Positions 44,533-54,026 of a stretch of DNA of 64,000 bases are shown in pieces. Positions within the stretch are counted from its first letter, which is position 1. Each line of letters opens with the position of its first letter. The notes under the pieces were generated by a model that saw nothing but the letters and a program-made list of their open reading frames with translations, did no database searches and was not told where the DNA came from. The position numbers and the translations under genes are program-made. The stretch is from Rs1 sp000416275 (lineage in GTDB: Bacteria; Pseudomonadota; Gammaproteobacteria; Pseudomonadales; Balneatricaceae): positions 2,480,001-2,544,000 of the forward strand of contig OZ251574.1 of NCBI GenBank assembly GCA_965243635.1, given 5' to 3'.

Positions 44533-44571
44533 TTCTAAGTTCACTCTAGTCAGATGATTGAACGGATCTGG

Positions 44572-45390
44572 TTACTGATCAGACTCGTTATTGAGACTGT
44601 AGACGTCCAATCGGCGTTCTTCGAGCATGCTAAAAAAACCATTGCGACACTGCTGTTGAATGATTGGGTCAATCAGTGCAATTGAATAACCTGCTTGATC
44701 CTGAAGCTGGCTCAGGGCTTTGCCAGTGGGGTCATAAATTCCTGAATGGCCGGAAAAATTAAAACCAGAACACTCACCTACACTGTTGCTGACAACTAAG
44801 TGTAAGGTGTTATCTATCGCTCTGGCCATCGAAAATTTTTGCAATTCAGGCGCATAGGGACTCTCCCAAGCGCTAGATGCTACCAAAAGATCACAGCCCT
44901 GTAATGCCTGAAGCCGAGAAAGCTCTGGAAAAGCCAAGTCCCAGCAGATTTGCATCCCGATTTTTCCCAATGCAGTATCAACCACGGCCAATTCGTGACC
45001 GGCAGAAAAGGTCGATTTCTCAAATTCAGTCAGATGAATCTTACGGTAATTTAGAAGCGGTTTACCTTGATCAGATACCAGCTGTTGAGAATCATAAATT
45101 TTCCCCCCAGCTCCCCGTTCTACATAGCCATAAACGATGTGTACTTGATATTCCGCGGCCAGCTTTGAGATAAAACCAAGATGCTCTCCATCATGCAACT
45201 CTGCTGCTTCACAAGCTTTTTCTCCCAAAATGAAACCGGTAGTGACCAGCTCAGGGAAAACAACAAGACGGAGATCAGGGTGCTCCCCACATATCTTCTG
45301 TACCCACCGCCGCATTGTCGACAAATTGGTGTGTTTGTCACCTAACTCAGAAGCCATCTGCACACAAGCAGCTTGGTAAGCCTTAACCAT
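44572..45390 (-). CDS. Nitrilase-superfamily carbon-nitrogen hydrolase
   Basis: This 272-aa enzyme has the Glu-Lys-Cys triad of the nitrilase superfamily: Glu47 in FPELVTTGF, Lys117 in NYRKIHL and Cys149 in QICWDLAFPE. It hydrolyses a non-peptide C-N bond, most likely an amide or carbamoyl group. ATG 45390 was chosen because GGAG lies about 10 bases upstream and it overlaps the permease stop by a few bases; the longer frame adds 14 unlikely residues. It follows an NCS1 permease and a decayed ureohydrolase gene, so its substrate is probably imported by that permease. Confidence 0.9.
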   Translation of the reverse strand: MVKAYQAACVQMASELGDKHTNLSTMRRWVQKICGEHPDLRLVVFPELVTTGFILGEKACEAAELHDGEHLGFISKLAAEYQVHIVYGYVERGAGGKIYDSQQLVSDQGKPLLNYRKIHLTEFEKSTFSAGHELAVVDTALGKIGMQICWDLAFPELSRLQALQGCDLLVASSAWESPYAPELQKFSMARAIDNTLHLVVSNSVGECSGFNFSGHSGIYDPTGKALSQLQDQAGYSIALIDPIIQQQCRNGFFSMLEERRLDVYSLNNESDQ

Positions 45391-46723
45391 TATTTTGTAA
45401 CTCCACCTTATTAGTGTCTTTAGCTGAAACACGCATCAGCAATAGATAAATTAGTGCCGATATAATAAAGGTAGGGATGGCGCTACCGACTGCCAGTGGA
45501 TTAACATAAGTAAAGTAATAGCCAAAGCCAGCACCAGAAACGTAGGCTGCTATCGACAATAGATTAAACCCATGAAAATAATGATATAGTTTTTTCTCAT
45601 TGCTACAGATATCTTCGTTGTCATATTCGCCACCTTTAAGTACAAAGAAATCTGTCAATATGATGGCAAAGATCGGGATGAACAATGTAGATATCAATAG
45701 AATAAAATCAAAAAAACTAGCCATAAGTGTTTCTTTCATAAGAGCACCTAAAGCCACAGCAATACCCAAAATAACAACTATTACTTGGAAATTGAGGTTT
45801 TCTTTTATCGACATCATTGAGTAAGTAGCACTGTAAAGTCCCATAACGTTGGTAGAGACCACAGAAAGAAATACGATTACAGCAGCAACAAACCCATAAA
45901 AGCCAAGTCCGGCATCAACGAGTAAAACTGTTGGATCGTAGGTCCCCTCTGCACCGCTTGTAATACTAAATGCAGCTACAATAAACCCAAGCATCATGGC
46001 AATAACGGATGCTAGAACATAACCCGAATAAGTGCCAATAACGCTTGAACGTTCTGTTTTACAATGACGGTTATAGTCACAGACTGAGGACATCCATGAA
46101 AATGCGGTTGCAATCACAATATCAAAAGCAACAATGGTACTGATATCTGGGTTTTCTGCAACTTTCATTGTGATTATGTTATGCACATCGTAATGAGTAA
46201 ACATCACCGCAAAAATTACTACCGACAGTACTAGCATGACATTGGCAATTGTTTTCTCTAGTGTTTCAATCAACCGGTGACCATTGATGGTAATCAAAAT
46301 AACGACCAACTCGGTGAAAATAACAAATAAATTTACATTATCGTACCCAAACATATAGTTAACTGCGTAATTCAAACTGACACCAGCCAGATATGCTTGA
46401 ATCCAACTCCATGCGATCAACATGAAAACGTTGACAATCGCAGGAAGTATTGCCCCCCGTTGACCAAACGCGCCACGTGCAACTGCCATTGTTGGTAAAC
46501 CGGTTCTAAAGCCCATTTTGGCGGTCAGCGCCAAAGGGATAGATCCCACCAAAGATCCTACAACAACCGCAAATAAACATTGATAAAGGGTAATTTGTTC
46601 TGCAAAGAGCATCCCTGTAAGTACCGTTGTAATAACAACGTTAGCGGCAATCCATAAGCCGAATGTTTCCTTAAAGCCCATAGTTCTCTCGTTCATATGA
46701 ACGGGGTTTAGTTTTTCTATCAT
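45383..46723 (-). CDS. NCS1-family permease (cytosine/purine/allantoin type)
   Basis: This 446-aa inner-membrane protein has twelve hydrophobic helices and belongs to the nucleobase-cation-symport-1 family. Typical segments are LTAKMGFRTGLPTMAVARGAFGQRG (about 66-90) and SWIQAYLAGVSLNYAV (about 108-123). Family members import cytosine, allantoin, hydantoins, thiamine and related nitrogen heterocycles, and I cannot tell which. It is followed directly by the nitrilase-family gene and preceded by the ureohydrolase remnant, with only one base between. Confidence 0.9.
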   Translation of the reverse strand: MIEKLNPVHMNERTMGFKETFGLWIAANVVITTVLTGMLFAEQITLYQCLFAVVVGSLVGSIPLALTAKMGFRTGLPTMAVARGAFGQRGAILPAIVNVFMLIAWSWIQAYLAGVSLNYAVNYMFGYDNVNLFVIFTELVVILITINGHRLIETLEKTIANVMLVLSVVIFAVMFTHYDVHNIITMKVAENPDISTIVAFDIVIATAFSWMSSVCDYNRHCKTERSSVIGTYSGYVLASVIAMMLGFIVAAFSITSGAEGTYDPTVLLVDAGLGFYGFVAAVIVFLSVVSTNVMGLYSATYSMMSIKENLNFQVIVVILGIAVALGALMKETLMASFFDFILLISTLFIPIFAIILTDFFVLKGGEYDNEDICSNEKKLYHYFHGFNLLSIAAYVSGAGFGYYFTYVNPLAVGSAIPTFIISALIYLLLMRVSAKDTNKVELQNNG

Positions 46724-46724
46724 T

Positions 46725-47616
46725 TTAATTCTCTCTTATATTTATAGTTATAAAGTGACTATCTAGCGTAATTCCAGACAATACACACAGCATTTCGTAC
46801 AGTAAATTGACAGCAACTATCGAAGTATTTTTAGCAAGGTCATACGGAGGACTCACTTCAACCAAGTCGTCTCCAACAACTTTCATACCGCGACAACCAC
46901 GAACAATTTCGATTCCTTGATGAACTGTTAAACCAGTCATCTCGGCAGTACCCGTTCCCGATGCATAATCGGGGTCAAGGCAGTCAATATCAAAAATTAT
47001 AGATCCCGGACCATTCCCGAGCTGCTGGCGAATTTTTAGCATTAACGCTGCTAAAGATTTGAACCAGCATTCATCTGATGTGATAACACAGGCACCTTGT
47101 TCTTGAGTCCAGCTGTATTCAGCTGACAAGTAGCCTGTACCACGTAATACAATTATAGCTCATAGCAACCGTCCCAAAGCTCTTCTTCAAAGCACACTAT
47201 ATGGGTAACGCAATGGTGTGATCTCCACCTGTCGTCAGAGGAATTATGCATTTCATCGTAGAATGATTCGATAATTCCCATACTTTTTGAATATTGAAGG
47301 TATTAATCGGCGCATCACCAATATCAGCAATCGAGAGACTGTTGAACGAATTAGCTCCAGTAGAAACGTTGAACGGCCTCAACATTATTGATTCATCAAG
47401 GATTTCTCTCTGCAATAATCGAGCTCTGAGACGGTTGGATGTACCAATATCAAAAGGAACCCCGACAAACCCAACATCCAGTTCATCACAAACACCTTTT
47501 GCGGGTAACCGCATAAACGTTGCAGGACCACCAAATCTTGGCATTTCATTGCCACTCAAAGGCTGATAATTGCTTTTCACTGTTATACATCCTCTTAAAT
47601 ACGGATAATTATTCAT
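46725..47616 (-). pseudogene. Ureohydrolase (agmatinase/guanidinobutyrase-like), internally deleted
   Basis: The N-terminal part (47616-47197) carries MPRFGGPATFMRLP and ends at GGDHTIALPI, the first metal motif. A stop follows. The C-terminal part resumes at about 47155 with VLRGTGYLSAEYSW and runs to 46725, with the last metal motif SIIFDIDCLDPDYASGTGT. The stretch between, which should contain the essential DAHxD metal motif, is missing: roughly 45 codons are lost and the frame shifts. Before decay it would have released urea from a guanidino compound. An odd SNRLRARLLQREI replaces the usual SYRxGARFGPREI, another sign of decay. Confidence 0.85.
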
Positions 47617-47781
47617 ATCCGGTTAATCAAGTTAACCAAATATGAATAAGTTTGTCAAATACAATGCATCGAGAGGATTGTAAGTCGATTTCCACTATAT
47701 GAAATGTGAAGGCTCATATGATCAGTATTATGTTATGCTGCACAGCATCTAAAATAACCTTACCAACTCAAGCTGAAAACT
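47617..47781. promoter_or_regulatory. Divergent promoter region of the ureohydrolase cluster and tetR
   Basis: This 165-bp AT-rich gap separates the cluster (minus) from the regulator (plus). Promoters for both and the operator of the TetR protein are expected here. No clear long palindrome was found. Confidence 0.4.
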
Positions 47782-48435
47782 ATGGACCAACACTCAATCA
47801 CAGGTACCTTCGGCGTAAAGACCATCCATACACGCGAGCGTATCTTAGATAAAGCAGAACAATTGATTGCTCAAAAAGGGGTCTACGGGCTGCAGTTAAA
47901 AGATATTGCCGAACCACTGAATATTCGAGTACCCGCAATTTATAAACACTACAAAAATCGTGATGCTATTTTGATCGCGGTTTCCAAGCGTTTTATCACG
48001 CAGCTGGCTCAACAGTTTCAATACGAACCCAGTAGTGATGCTATTGAGGGATTACGCACCGTGTTGGATTCTTTCGTTGACTTTAAAATTATGCATCCTG
48101 CATATGTAAGGCTCTCTTTAATTGACTTCGCCACACCTAAGGGAGGGATGGATTACGTCAAGATAGCAGCAGGTGGAAGCTTCACTGAAAATTTAACTCA
48201 AGGGCCGTTAGCGAAAATGCATAAGCGCCTTCAAACACTACTCGAAGAGGGACATCATCAGGGATATTTTCGCCCTTGTGATCCGGTAGATTTTTATCGG
48301 TTGGTCTACTCAGGAGTGATCTTACAACTGGTGTTCCCTAATGATAGACTCCTAACAGCACCTGCGGATCAAAAGTCTATCTATCTGGTTAAGGAGTCAC
48401 TGAGAAATCTGTGCCTTCGCTATCTTTGCTGGTAA
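47782..48435 (+). CDS. TetR-family regulator
   Basis: This 217-aa regulator has an N-terminal TetR helix-turn-helix (about residues 16-66; TRERILDKAEQLIAQKGVYG then IAEPLNIRVPAIYKHYKNRD). The C-terminal ligand domain is unassigned. It is divergent from the ureohydrolase-permease-nitrilase cluster, which it probably represses (inference from position). Confidence 0.9.
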   Translation: MDQHSITGTFGVKTIHTRERILDKAEQLIAQKGVYGLQLKDIAEPLNIRVPAIYKHYKNRDAILIAVSKRFITQLAQQFQYEPSSDAIEGLRTVLDSFVDFKIMHPAYVRLSLIDFATPKGGMDYVKIAAGGSFTENLTQGPLAKMHKRLQTLLEEGHHQGYFRPCDPVDFYRLVYSGVILQLVFPNDRLLTAPADQKSIYLVKESLRNLCLRYLCW

Positions 48436-48571
48436 GCCGATATTTGGTTGTGCCGCAAAGTTTACTTGGTTATTGGATAATATCTATTTTTCTTGATGCG
48501 CATTATAAATGATCGATTTTAAAGGTACGCATTATCCAAAAGAAATCATTCTTTATGCTGTCTTCTTTTAC

Positions 48572-48776
48572 ATAAGTGACTTCACCACACCACATAGCGC
48601 AAGCTCTTGATTCTACGGCGGTTAGAAAAATGCCCGCTGAACCTACGGGTTTTATGCAGGGATGCATTTATTTAGCGAATGCAGGACGCATATGAGCTTG
48701 CAGCTAAGATTTTTCAATTCCACCGTAAAACCAATATGTTACACTCTGTATTCACTTTGAAGTCACGGATTCGGGT
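48572..48776 (-). repeat. MITE family B, copy B6 (reverse orientation)
   Basis: Reading plus, it runs from AAGTGACTTCACC to AGTCACGGATTCGGGT. The TGAATCC outer part of the left end is eroded. The internal words (TAACACTCTGTATTCACTTT, CCGCTGAACCTACGGGTTTT) match B1 in reverse. It lies just upstream of the MFS gene. Confidence 0.8.
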
Positions 48777-48793
48777 TAATAATAGGATAACGG

Positions 48794-50020
48794 ATGATCA
48801 GCACAGGCAAACAAACCAAGTGGTTTTCATTCTACCTAGCATTAACCGCTAATGGCTTTTCACTGATTGGCAACAGCATCTCGGTGATTGCCATTCCCTG
48901 GTTTGTCTTTGATATAACCGGCAGTGCGTTCACTACAGCCGCCATTGTTGTGGCTGGGCAATTGCCGAATATCATGGTTGGTATCTTTAGCGGGCCTTTA
49001 ATAGATAGATATTCAGCGAGCCGAATCAGCTATATTTGTGATGCAATAAATGCAATTGCGGTGATCCTGATTCCTGTTTTCTACAGCTTACAAATGCTCG
49101 ATACTCTGCTGCTGACAGCTCTAGTGTTTTTCAGTATGTTGCTAGATGTTCCTGCTCAGACCGCAAAAAATGTCATATTCGCGCGCTTAATTAGCAGCCA
49201 TAAATTACCCAGGGCTAGAGCAAATGGTTTGGTCAGTATGACAGAGACACTGTCTGATCTAGTCGGCCCGCTTGTTGCCGGTCTAATGTTAAGTGTTGTT
49301 AGCGCCCTATATCTGCTTTATATTGATTCTGCTACCTTTGTGATAGCAGCCTTGATCTTAATATGGATGAGCAAAAGGCAGCTGCTTAAACAGCTTCGAT
49401 ACCCGCAAAAAATCCAATTAAAGCCCGCCAATACTTGGCGCTGGCTAGTCGCCCAAAAACTGATTTTAAAATTAGCCATCTTTGATTTAGTGATCAATAC
49501 AGTAGCGGTTTCTATGCTCTCTTTAACTTTGCCAGTTATCGCCAAGGCAACTGGAGATCAGGCCGTTTGGCTGGGTGTATGGCTAACCATGTTCGCTGCG
49601 GGCACCACCACAACCACGCTCATATATACAGTCTTTGGCGATAAACTGAGCAACTTACAGCTCTTGATTGCTACGCCTATTGCACAAAGTCTCGCACTTG
49701 GCTGCATTGCGCTAGCCATTGCAAATAACCAGGGGCAGTGGCTCGTAGCCGTAGGGCTCTTTATCTATGGTCTAGCACTGGGAGTAGGCGGCTTAATTGA
49801 TGCCAGCATGCTGCAAAAACTGGTCCCGGAAAGTCGCCAGGGGACGATTTTTGCGCTGTTCAATTCTCTGCGTTATGCCGCGGTGCCAATCGGTATTTTG
49901 TTAAGTGGGTGGTGTTTAGATCAATTAATGTATACTGGCCTATTTGTGGCTTTCGCCACCATTACGTTAATGACTGCAGTGCTCTGGTTGTTTGGAGATA
50001 ACTCTAAAGCTAAATGTTAG
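48794..50020 (+). CDS. MFS exporter (EntS/MFS_3-like)
   Basis: This 408-aa carrier has twelve predicted helices. The N-terminal stretch (YLALTANGFSLIGNSISVIAIPWFVFDITGS) and the PNIMVGIFSGPLIDRYSASRISYI loop resemble the enterobactin-exporter/MFS_3 group. Substrate unknown. It follows a MITE by 18 bases, which may carry or disturb its promoter. Confidence 0.87.
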   Translation: MISTGKQTKWFSFYLALTANGFSLIGNSISVIAIPWFVFDITGSAFTTAAIVVAGQLPNIMVGIFSGPLIDRYSASRISYICDAINAIAVILIPVFYSLQMLDTLLLTALVFFSMLLDVPAQTAKNVIFARLISSHKLPRARANGLVSMTETLSDLVGPLVAGLMLSVVSALYLLYIDSATFVIAALILIWMSKRQLLKQLRYPQKIQLKPANTWRWLVAQKLILKLAIFDLVINTVAVSMLSLTLPVIAKATGDQAVWLGVWLTMFAAGTTTTTLIYTVFGDKLSNLQLLIATPIAQSLALGCIALAIANNQGQWLVAVGLFIYGLALGVGGLIDASMLQKLVPESRQGTIFALFNSLRYAAVPIGILLSGWCLDQLMYTGLFVAFATITLMTAVLWLFGDNSKAKC

Positions 50021-50065
50021 AGACAGGTCATTACCCAGCAACAAATCTGGCGCTAGAGGATCACG

Positions 50066-50206
50066 GATGTTAGCTGCAAGCTCATATGCGGCCTACATTC
50101 GCTAAATAAACGTATTCGTGCATAAAACCTTTAGCTTCAGTGTTTTTTTTCAAGCAGTTGTAGGGTCAATAGCTTATGCTTAGCGGCGCATCTAAATCAC
50201 TGCTTT
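50066..50206 (+). repeat. MITE family B, decayed copy B8
   Basis: The internal segment TTAGCTGCAAGCTCATATGC and CGCTAAATAAACGTATTCGT match full-length copies, but both ends are eroded. Confidence 0.6.
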
Positions 50207-50213
50207 AGATATT

Positions 50214-50377
50214 ATCCTGAATCAGTGACTTCAATGCACCACATAGCGCAAGCTCTTGATTATACAGCGGTTAGAAAAATGCCCGCTGAACCTACGGGTG
50301 CAGCTAAGATTTTTCAATTCCACTGTAAAACCAATATCTTACACTCTGTATTCACTTTGAAGTCACGGATTCAGGAT
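50214..50377 (-). repeat. MITE family B, shortened copy B7
   Basis: ATCCTGAATCAGTGACTTCA at the left and AAGTCACGGATTCAGGAT at the right form the inverted repeat. About 50 bases are missing from the middle relative to B6. It is oriented opposite to B1. Confidence 0.75.
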
Positions 50378-50418
50378 TATGTGTGTATGAGTATTCAATT
50401 TTTTTATAGGACACCTTG

Positions 50419-51366
50419 ATGAACCAGCTATTCCCTGAAATAACACCCTATAACCACTTTAAATTAAAAGTAGATGCTATCCATGACATTTACGTTGAAG
50501 AGTGTGGAAATCCCAACGGGCAGCCCGTAGTCTTTTTGCACGGTGGACCAGGGGGTGGTTGCTCCGCAAATTCTCGACGTTTTTTTGATCCTGAAAAGTA
50601 TCGAATCATTTTATTTGATCAGCGCGGCTGTGGCAGATCGCTACCTTTTGGCAGCCTAGAAGACAACACCACTAGTCATTTAGTGGCAGACATTGAATTG
50701 ATTCGCCGTCAGTTAGACATTCAAAAATGGCATGTCTTTGGCGGATCTTGGGGATCAACACTCGCGATTGTCTACGCGCAGGCACATCCTGAAAGAGTGC
50801 TAAGCTTAGTGTTGCGGGGGATATTTTTAGGTCGAAAACAAGACACCGATTGGGCGTTTGCGGGGGGTGGGGCAAGCAGGCTCTTCCCTGATTATTGGAC
50901 TGACTACCTACAGGCATTGCCAGCGGGATCAACCCAATCTTCACCGGCGATCGCCTACTCTATAATGACCTCGGATGATAAAGAGGCGGCGCTAAAGCTC
51001 GCCAGAGCTTGGGCGACCTGGGAATTAAGGTGCTGTACCTTAGTGCCAAATCCAGAATTTGTCGACTCAGCTACAAATGATCACGAAAGCTGGACGCTGG
51101 CCCGTCATGAAGCACACTATATGGTGAATGACTGCTTTTTAACTGATAACCAGCTGCTCGAAAATTGTCACCTAATTCAGAATATACCGACCACGATCGT
51201 CCACGGTCGATACGACATCATATGCCCCTTTGATAATGCTTGGCTTTTAAAGCAACAATTAGCCAATGCAACGCTAGTTATTAGCGAGGCGTCGGGGCAC
51301 TCCTCATCAGAGCAAAATACCAAGCATCACTTAATCGCTGCCACCAATGCAATGTTAAGCATTTAG
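50419..51366 (+). CDS. pip: Prolyl aminopeptidase (second paralogue)
   Basis: This 315-aa S33 peptidase has the same motifs as the copy at 1156: HGGPGGG near residue 41, GGSWGS with the nucleophile Ser, GRYDIICP with the Asp and EASGHSSSEQ with the His. The first 115 residues are highly similar to the other copy; the cap domain and C-terminus are less so. ATG 50419 was chosen over an adjoining upstream TTG. Two full-length copies within 50 kb suggest an old duplication with divergence. Confidence 0.93.
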   Translation: MNQLFPEITPYNHFKLKVDAIHDIYVEECGNPNGQPVVFLHGGPGGGCSANSRRFFDPEKYRIILFDQRGCGRSLPFGSLEDNTTSHLVADIELIRRQLDIQKWHVFGGSWGSTLAIVYAQAHPERVLSLVLRGIFLGRKQDTDWAFAGGGASRLFPDYWTDYLQALPAGSTQSSPAIAYSIMTSDDKEAALKLARAWATWELRCCTLVPNPEFVDSATNDHESWTLARHEAHYMVNDCFLTDNQLLENCHLIQNIPTTIVHGRYDIICPFDNAWLLKQQLANATLVISEASGHSSSEQNTKHHLIAATNAMLSI

Positions 51367-52105
51367 TTTAAAGCAGGGGCTTCTAAGCGGTGCTTAGCAT
51401 AAGCTATCCCGATGAGCCCTGTGTACCCGCCTCACTGCCAAAAGCAAAAGATGCTTTTAATCTCTTCTCTGTGTCCTCTGTGGTAAAACCAATCCTTTAA
51501 AGATTTTTTCACCACAGAGGACACAGAGGCGCTGCGCTGCGCAGAGGAAAAACAAAACACTAGCTGATTAGCGCTGTGTCTTCACAGACTGGCCTAAAGT
51601 AAAAAAATTACAAATGAATGACTTGGCTATAACCTAAACCATTATTAAATGGTAAGAATATATTGAAAATATTAGGACTATGGGTGAAGTCATGCTTACC
51701 ATAATAATTGCAATGCCCAAATTAGACTTCTCACTTCTCACTTCTCCCAGAGCGTGCCACTGCGCGTATGCAAGACGCCTTGGCCACGAATAAAATTGAG
51801 CAGCTAGCAAGTACTACTGATCTTAGTATTCGGAGAATCTATATAAAAATGGAAGAATAAGTCAGTTGATTTGTTATTGGTGAAAGAGTTATAGGTTAGA
51901 TCAACTCACATTATTGGTTAGGCAGTCTAGCTTGCTACTAATCAGGCTTCTCCTCAATATTTTCTCATCATATATTTATGATGAGAAATACTCCTATTAT
52001 TAATATTGATTCTTATTATTGTTTGGTCTTTGTTTTATTTACTTCCTTGATCGCTATTAAAAAATTAACTGATGAGTTCAGTTATACGCATAAAAGGATT
52101 TTTTT
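51367..52105. other. Long non-coding stretch with gene debris and a palindrome
   Basis: It contains a long palindrome (51467-51528) and a short protein-like frame (51768-51860: MQDALATNKIEQLASTTDLS, then RRIYIKMEE) that may be the remains of a helix-turn-helix gene. Otherwise nothing can be supported. The second IS200 element begins at its right end. Confidence 0.4.
51467..51528. repeat. Long interspersed palindrome
   Basis: The arms CTCTGTGTCCTCTGTGGT and ACCACAGAGGACACAGAG are perfect 18-bp complements around a 26-nt spacer. Palindromes of this ACAGAGG type occur repeatedly in many bacterial genomes. Role unknown. Confidence 0.75.
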
Positions 52106-52470
52106 TAAAGTAAATAATCCACCTTCTTAGAAGGTGGTTTTGCCTTTAACCCCCTAGAAGGGGGCGGTGCTTGCCCTCTTAGAAGGCAAGCTGGTTATCT
52201 CGTAATTCTATTAAAAATCTAATTGCTCTTGACGCTTTTCAAGCTTCTCTTGATGCTTGACATATTTCCTAATCATCTCAGAATCCAAGCTTACTGTATC
52301 TACACAATACCCTTTAGCCCAAAAATGATTGCCCCAATACGGTCGCTTTTTCAAGTGCGGAAACTGCTTAAACACTCTAATTGCAGTTCTGCCTTTTAAA
52401 GCTCCCATCAAACTTGAGATGGATTGCTTAGGCGGCACTTTGATCTGGCAAGACTTTTCCGGACATATTT

Positions 52471-53286
52471 CTAAGCAGCTTTTCTATATGCTTCATCGTA
52501 TTCCATTGGAGCTACGTAACCAATGGTTGAATGTTTTCTCCGGCGGTTATAAAACACCTCAATATATTCAAATATGGCCTGCTTAGCATCACTCCTTGTT
52601 TTAAATTTCTCGTGATGAACCATCTCGGTTTTTAAAGTATGAAAGAAGCTTTCCGATGGTGCATTATCCCAGCAATTACCTTTTCTACTCATGCTGCAAA
52701 TATACTTATTCTTCTTTAAGAGTGCCTGATAACTATCTGAAACGTATTGGCTGCCGCGATCACTGTGCACTATTAACCCAGCTTTAGGCTTCCGTTTACG
52801 CAGCGCCATCTCTAAGGAATCAGTGACCAGTGTTGCAGGCATCCTCTTGTCCATCGACCAACCTACGACGGTTCTAGAATAGAGATCTATGAAAACAGAC
52901 AGATACAGCCATCCCTCTAAAGTTTGTATATAGGTAATATCACCAACGTATACCTGATCTGGACATTCTGGAGAAAACTCCCTATTGAGTATATTTTCAG
53001 CAACGGGTTTATTATGTTGAGAGTCCGTTGTTACTTTAAAGGCTTTTGTTATTTTCGCTTCAAGGTTTTCTTCCTTCATTAACCGTCTGATACGTTTCCG
53101 ACTAACCTTTTTACCTAGGTCTACCAAATCACTTTGTATACGGCGTGTTCCGTAGATCTTATGGCTATCTTGGTGGCTTGTCTTGATGTCGGCCTTCAAT
53201 ACCTGATCCTGCAACTCTCGGTGAGATACAGGACGCTTGAACCATTCATAAAATCCACTGCGAGAGACACAAAGTACTCGGCACAT
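52471..53286 (-). CDS. IS3-family OrfB (copy 2)
   Basis: This 271-aa protein differs from copy 1 by one visible residue (LEMALRKRK against LEMSLRKRK). DDE residues are as in copy 1. Probably made as an OrfAB frameshift product. Confidence 0.92.
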   Translation of the reverse strand: MCRVLCVSRSGFYEWFKRPVSHRELQDQVLKADIKTSHQDSHKIYGTRRIQSDLVDLGKKVSRKRIRRLMKEENLEAKITKAFKVTTDSQHNKPVAENILNREFSPECPDQVYVGDITYIQTLEGWLYLSVFIDLYSRTVVGWSMDKRMPATLVTDSLEMALRKRKPKAGLIVHSDRGSQYVSDSYQALLKKNKYICSMSRKGNCWDNAPSESFFHTLKTEMVHHEKFKTRSDAKQAIFEYIEVFYNRRRKHSTIGYVAPMEYDEAYRKAA

Positions 53287-53333
53287 GAGTGAAAGATTAA
53301 ACAGCTCTAAGTGATCACTAATAAATGAATATC

Positions 53334-53636
53334 TTAGTGAAGTTCTCTGGCAAAGAAGACCGCCGCCTTTTTTAAGATAGCTCTTTCCTCCTTTAAACGA
53401 GCGACTTCTCGTCTCAGTCTTTTATTCTCATCATATATGTGCTCTTTGTTAAGACTTTTTGCTGGCTTAGCCCCTTCACTGACACTATGATATTTATTAA
53501 TCCAAGTGTGTAAAGTACTGACATTTAAGCCCAGTTCTTTTGCTGTAGCAGCGATAGATTGATTGGACTCAATGGCTAATTGAATAGCAGACTCTTTAAA
53601 CTCACTTGTATAATTATTTGGTTTCTTTCTAGACAT
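53334..53636 (-). CDS. IS3-family OrfA (copy 2)
   Basis: This 100-aa protein is identical to OrfA of copy 1, starting at ATG 53636. The A6G slippery run is preserved near its 3' end. Confidence 0.9.
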   Translation of the reverse strand: MSRKKPNNYTSEFKESAIQLAIESNQSIAATAKELGLNVSTLHTWINKYHSVSEGAKPAKSLNKEHIYDENKRLRREVARLKEERAILKKAAVFFARELH

Positions 53637-54026
53637 CAGACACACCTTAAATAGGTTAATATTATGTATATTTATGTGTCCGGTAAACTATAACCACATC
53701 ACTTTGATGAGCAAATGAACATGATCTGGTTGCACGTTTATTTCGGTAATTTCACATTTTAATCGACTGCTATAGACTTGAATACAATCATAGACCTCTT
53801 GCCTGACTGCACCCGTAAGAATCCTGTATCTATATTTTGGTACCCAAATTATATGGTATTCACAATGCCATAAAACGTGCGATAATTTTTCAAATCTACT
53901 CATGGTACTTTCCTTAATCAGTTATGGGGATAACCATTTAAGTTAATGCCATGCGTAGAGTCTACAGGCAGAGCCTTTCGACGATGACCACGTCCTCAGG
54001 ACGTGGTTTTATAACTTGAATAAAGC

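Larger units (their letters stand above)
44204..44571. other. Gap downstream of the nitrilase gene with a shared non-coding block
   Basis: It holds a possible 24-aa peptide gene (44311-44385) and a block (44400-44532) homologous to the element at 25837. Otherwise no gene was seen. Confidence 0.45.
50021..50418. other. Upstream region of the second pip gene, full of MITE remnants
   Basis: No gene. A decayed family B copy lies at about 50066-50206 in forward orientation and a shortened copy at 50214-50377 in reverse orientation. Confidence 0.6.
52438..53704 (-). mobile_element. IS3-family element (copy 2), nested in IS200
   Basis: The element spans 52441-53701 (1261 bp) with a CTT target duplication at 52438-52440 and 53702-53704. 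It is virtually identical to copy 1, so both moved recently. Confidence 0.93.
52211..53903 (-). pseudogene. tnpA: IS200 transposase tnpA split by IS3
   Basis: The first 67 codons, through the HUH motif HVHLLIKV, lie at 53903-53702. The rest, from PPKQSISSLMGALKG to the C-terminus with its catalytic Tyr, lies at 52437-52211. Apart from the insertion it is almost identical to the intact copy at 37573 (Gly to Ser in the SLDSE segment). Confidence 0.92.
52106..54024 (-). mobile_element. IS200/IS605-family element (copy 2), interrupted by IS3
   Basis: This has the same 655-bp sequence as copy 1 but reversed, with a 1261-bp IS3 plus its 3-bp duplication inserted in tnpA. The total of 1919 bp equals 655 + 1261 + 3. 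It lies 2 bases before the ATG of the broken hlyB copy, and its left-end hairpin faces that gene. Confidence 0.9.
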
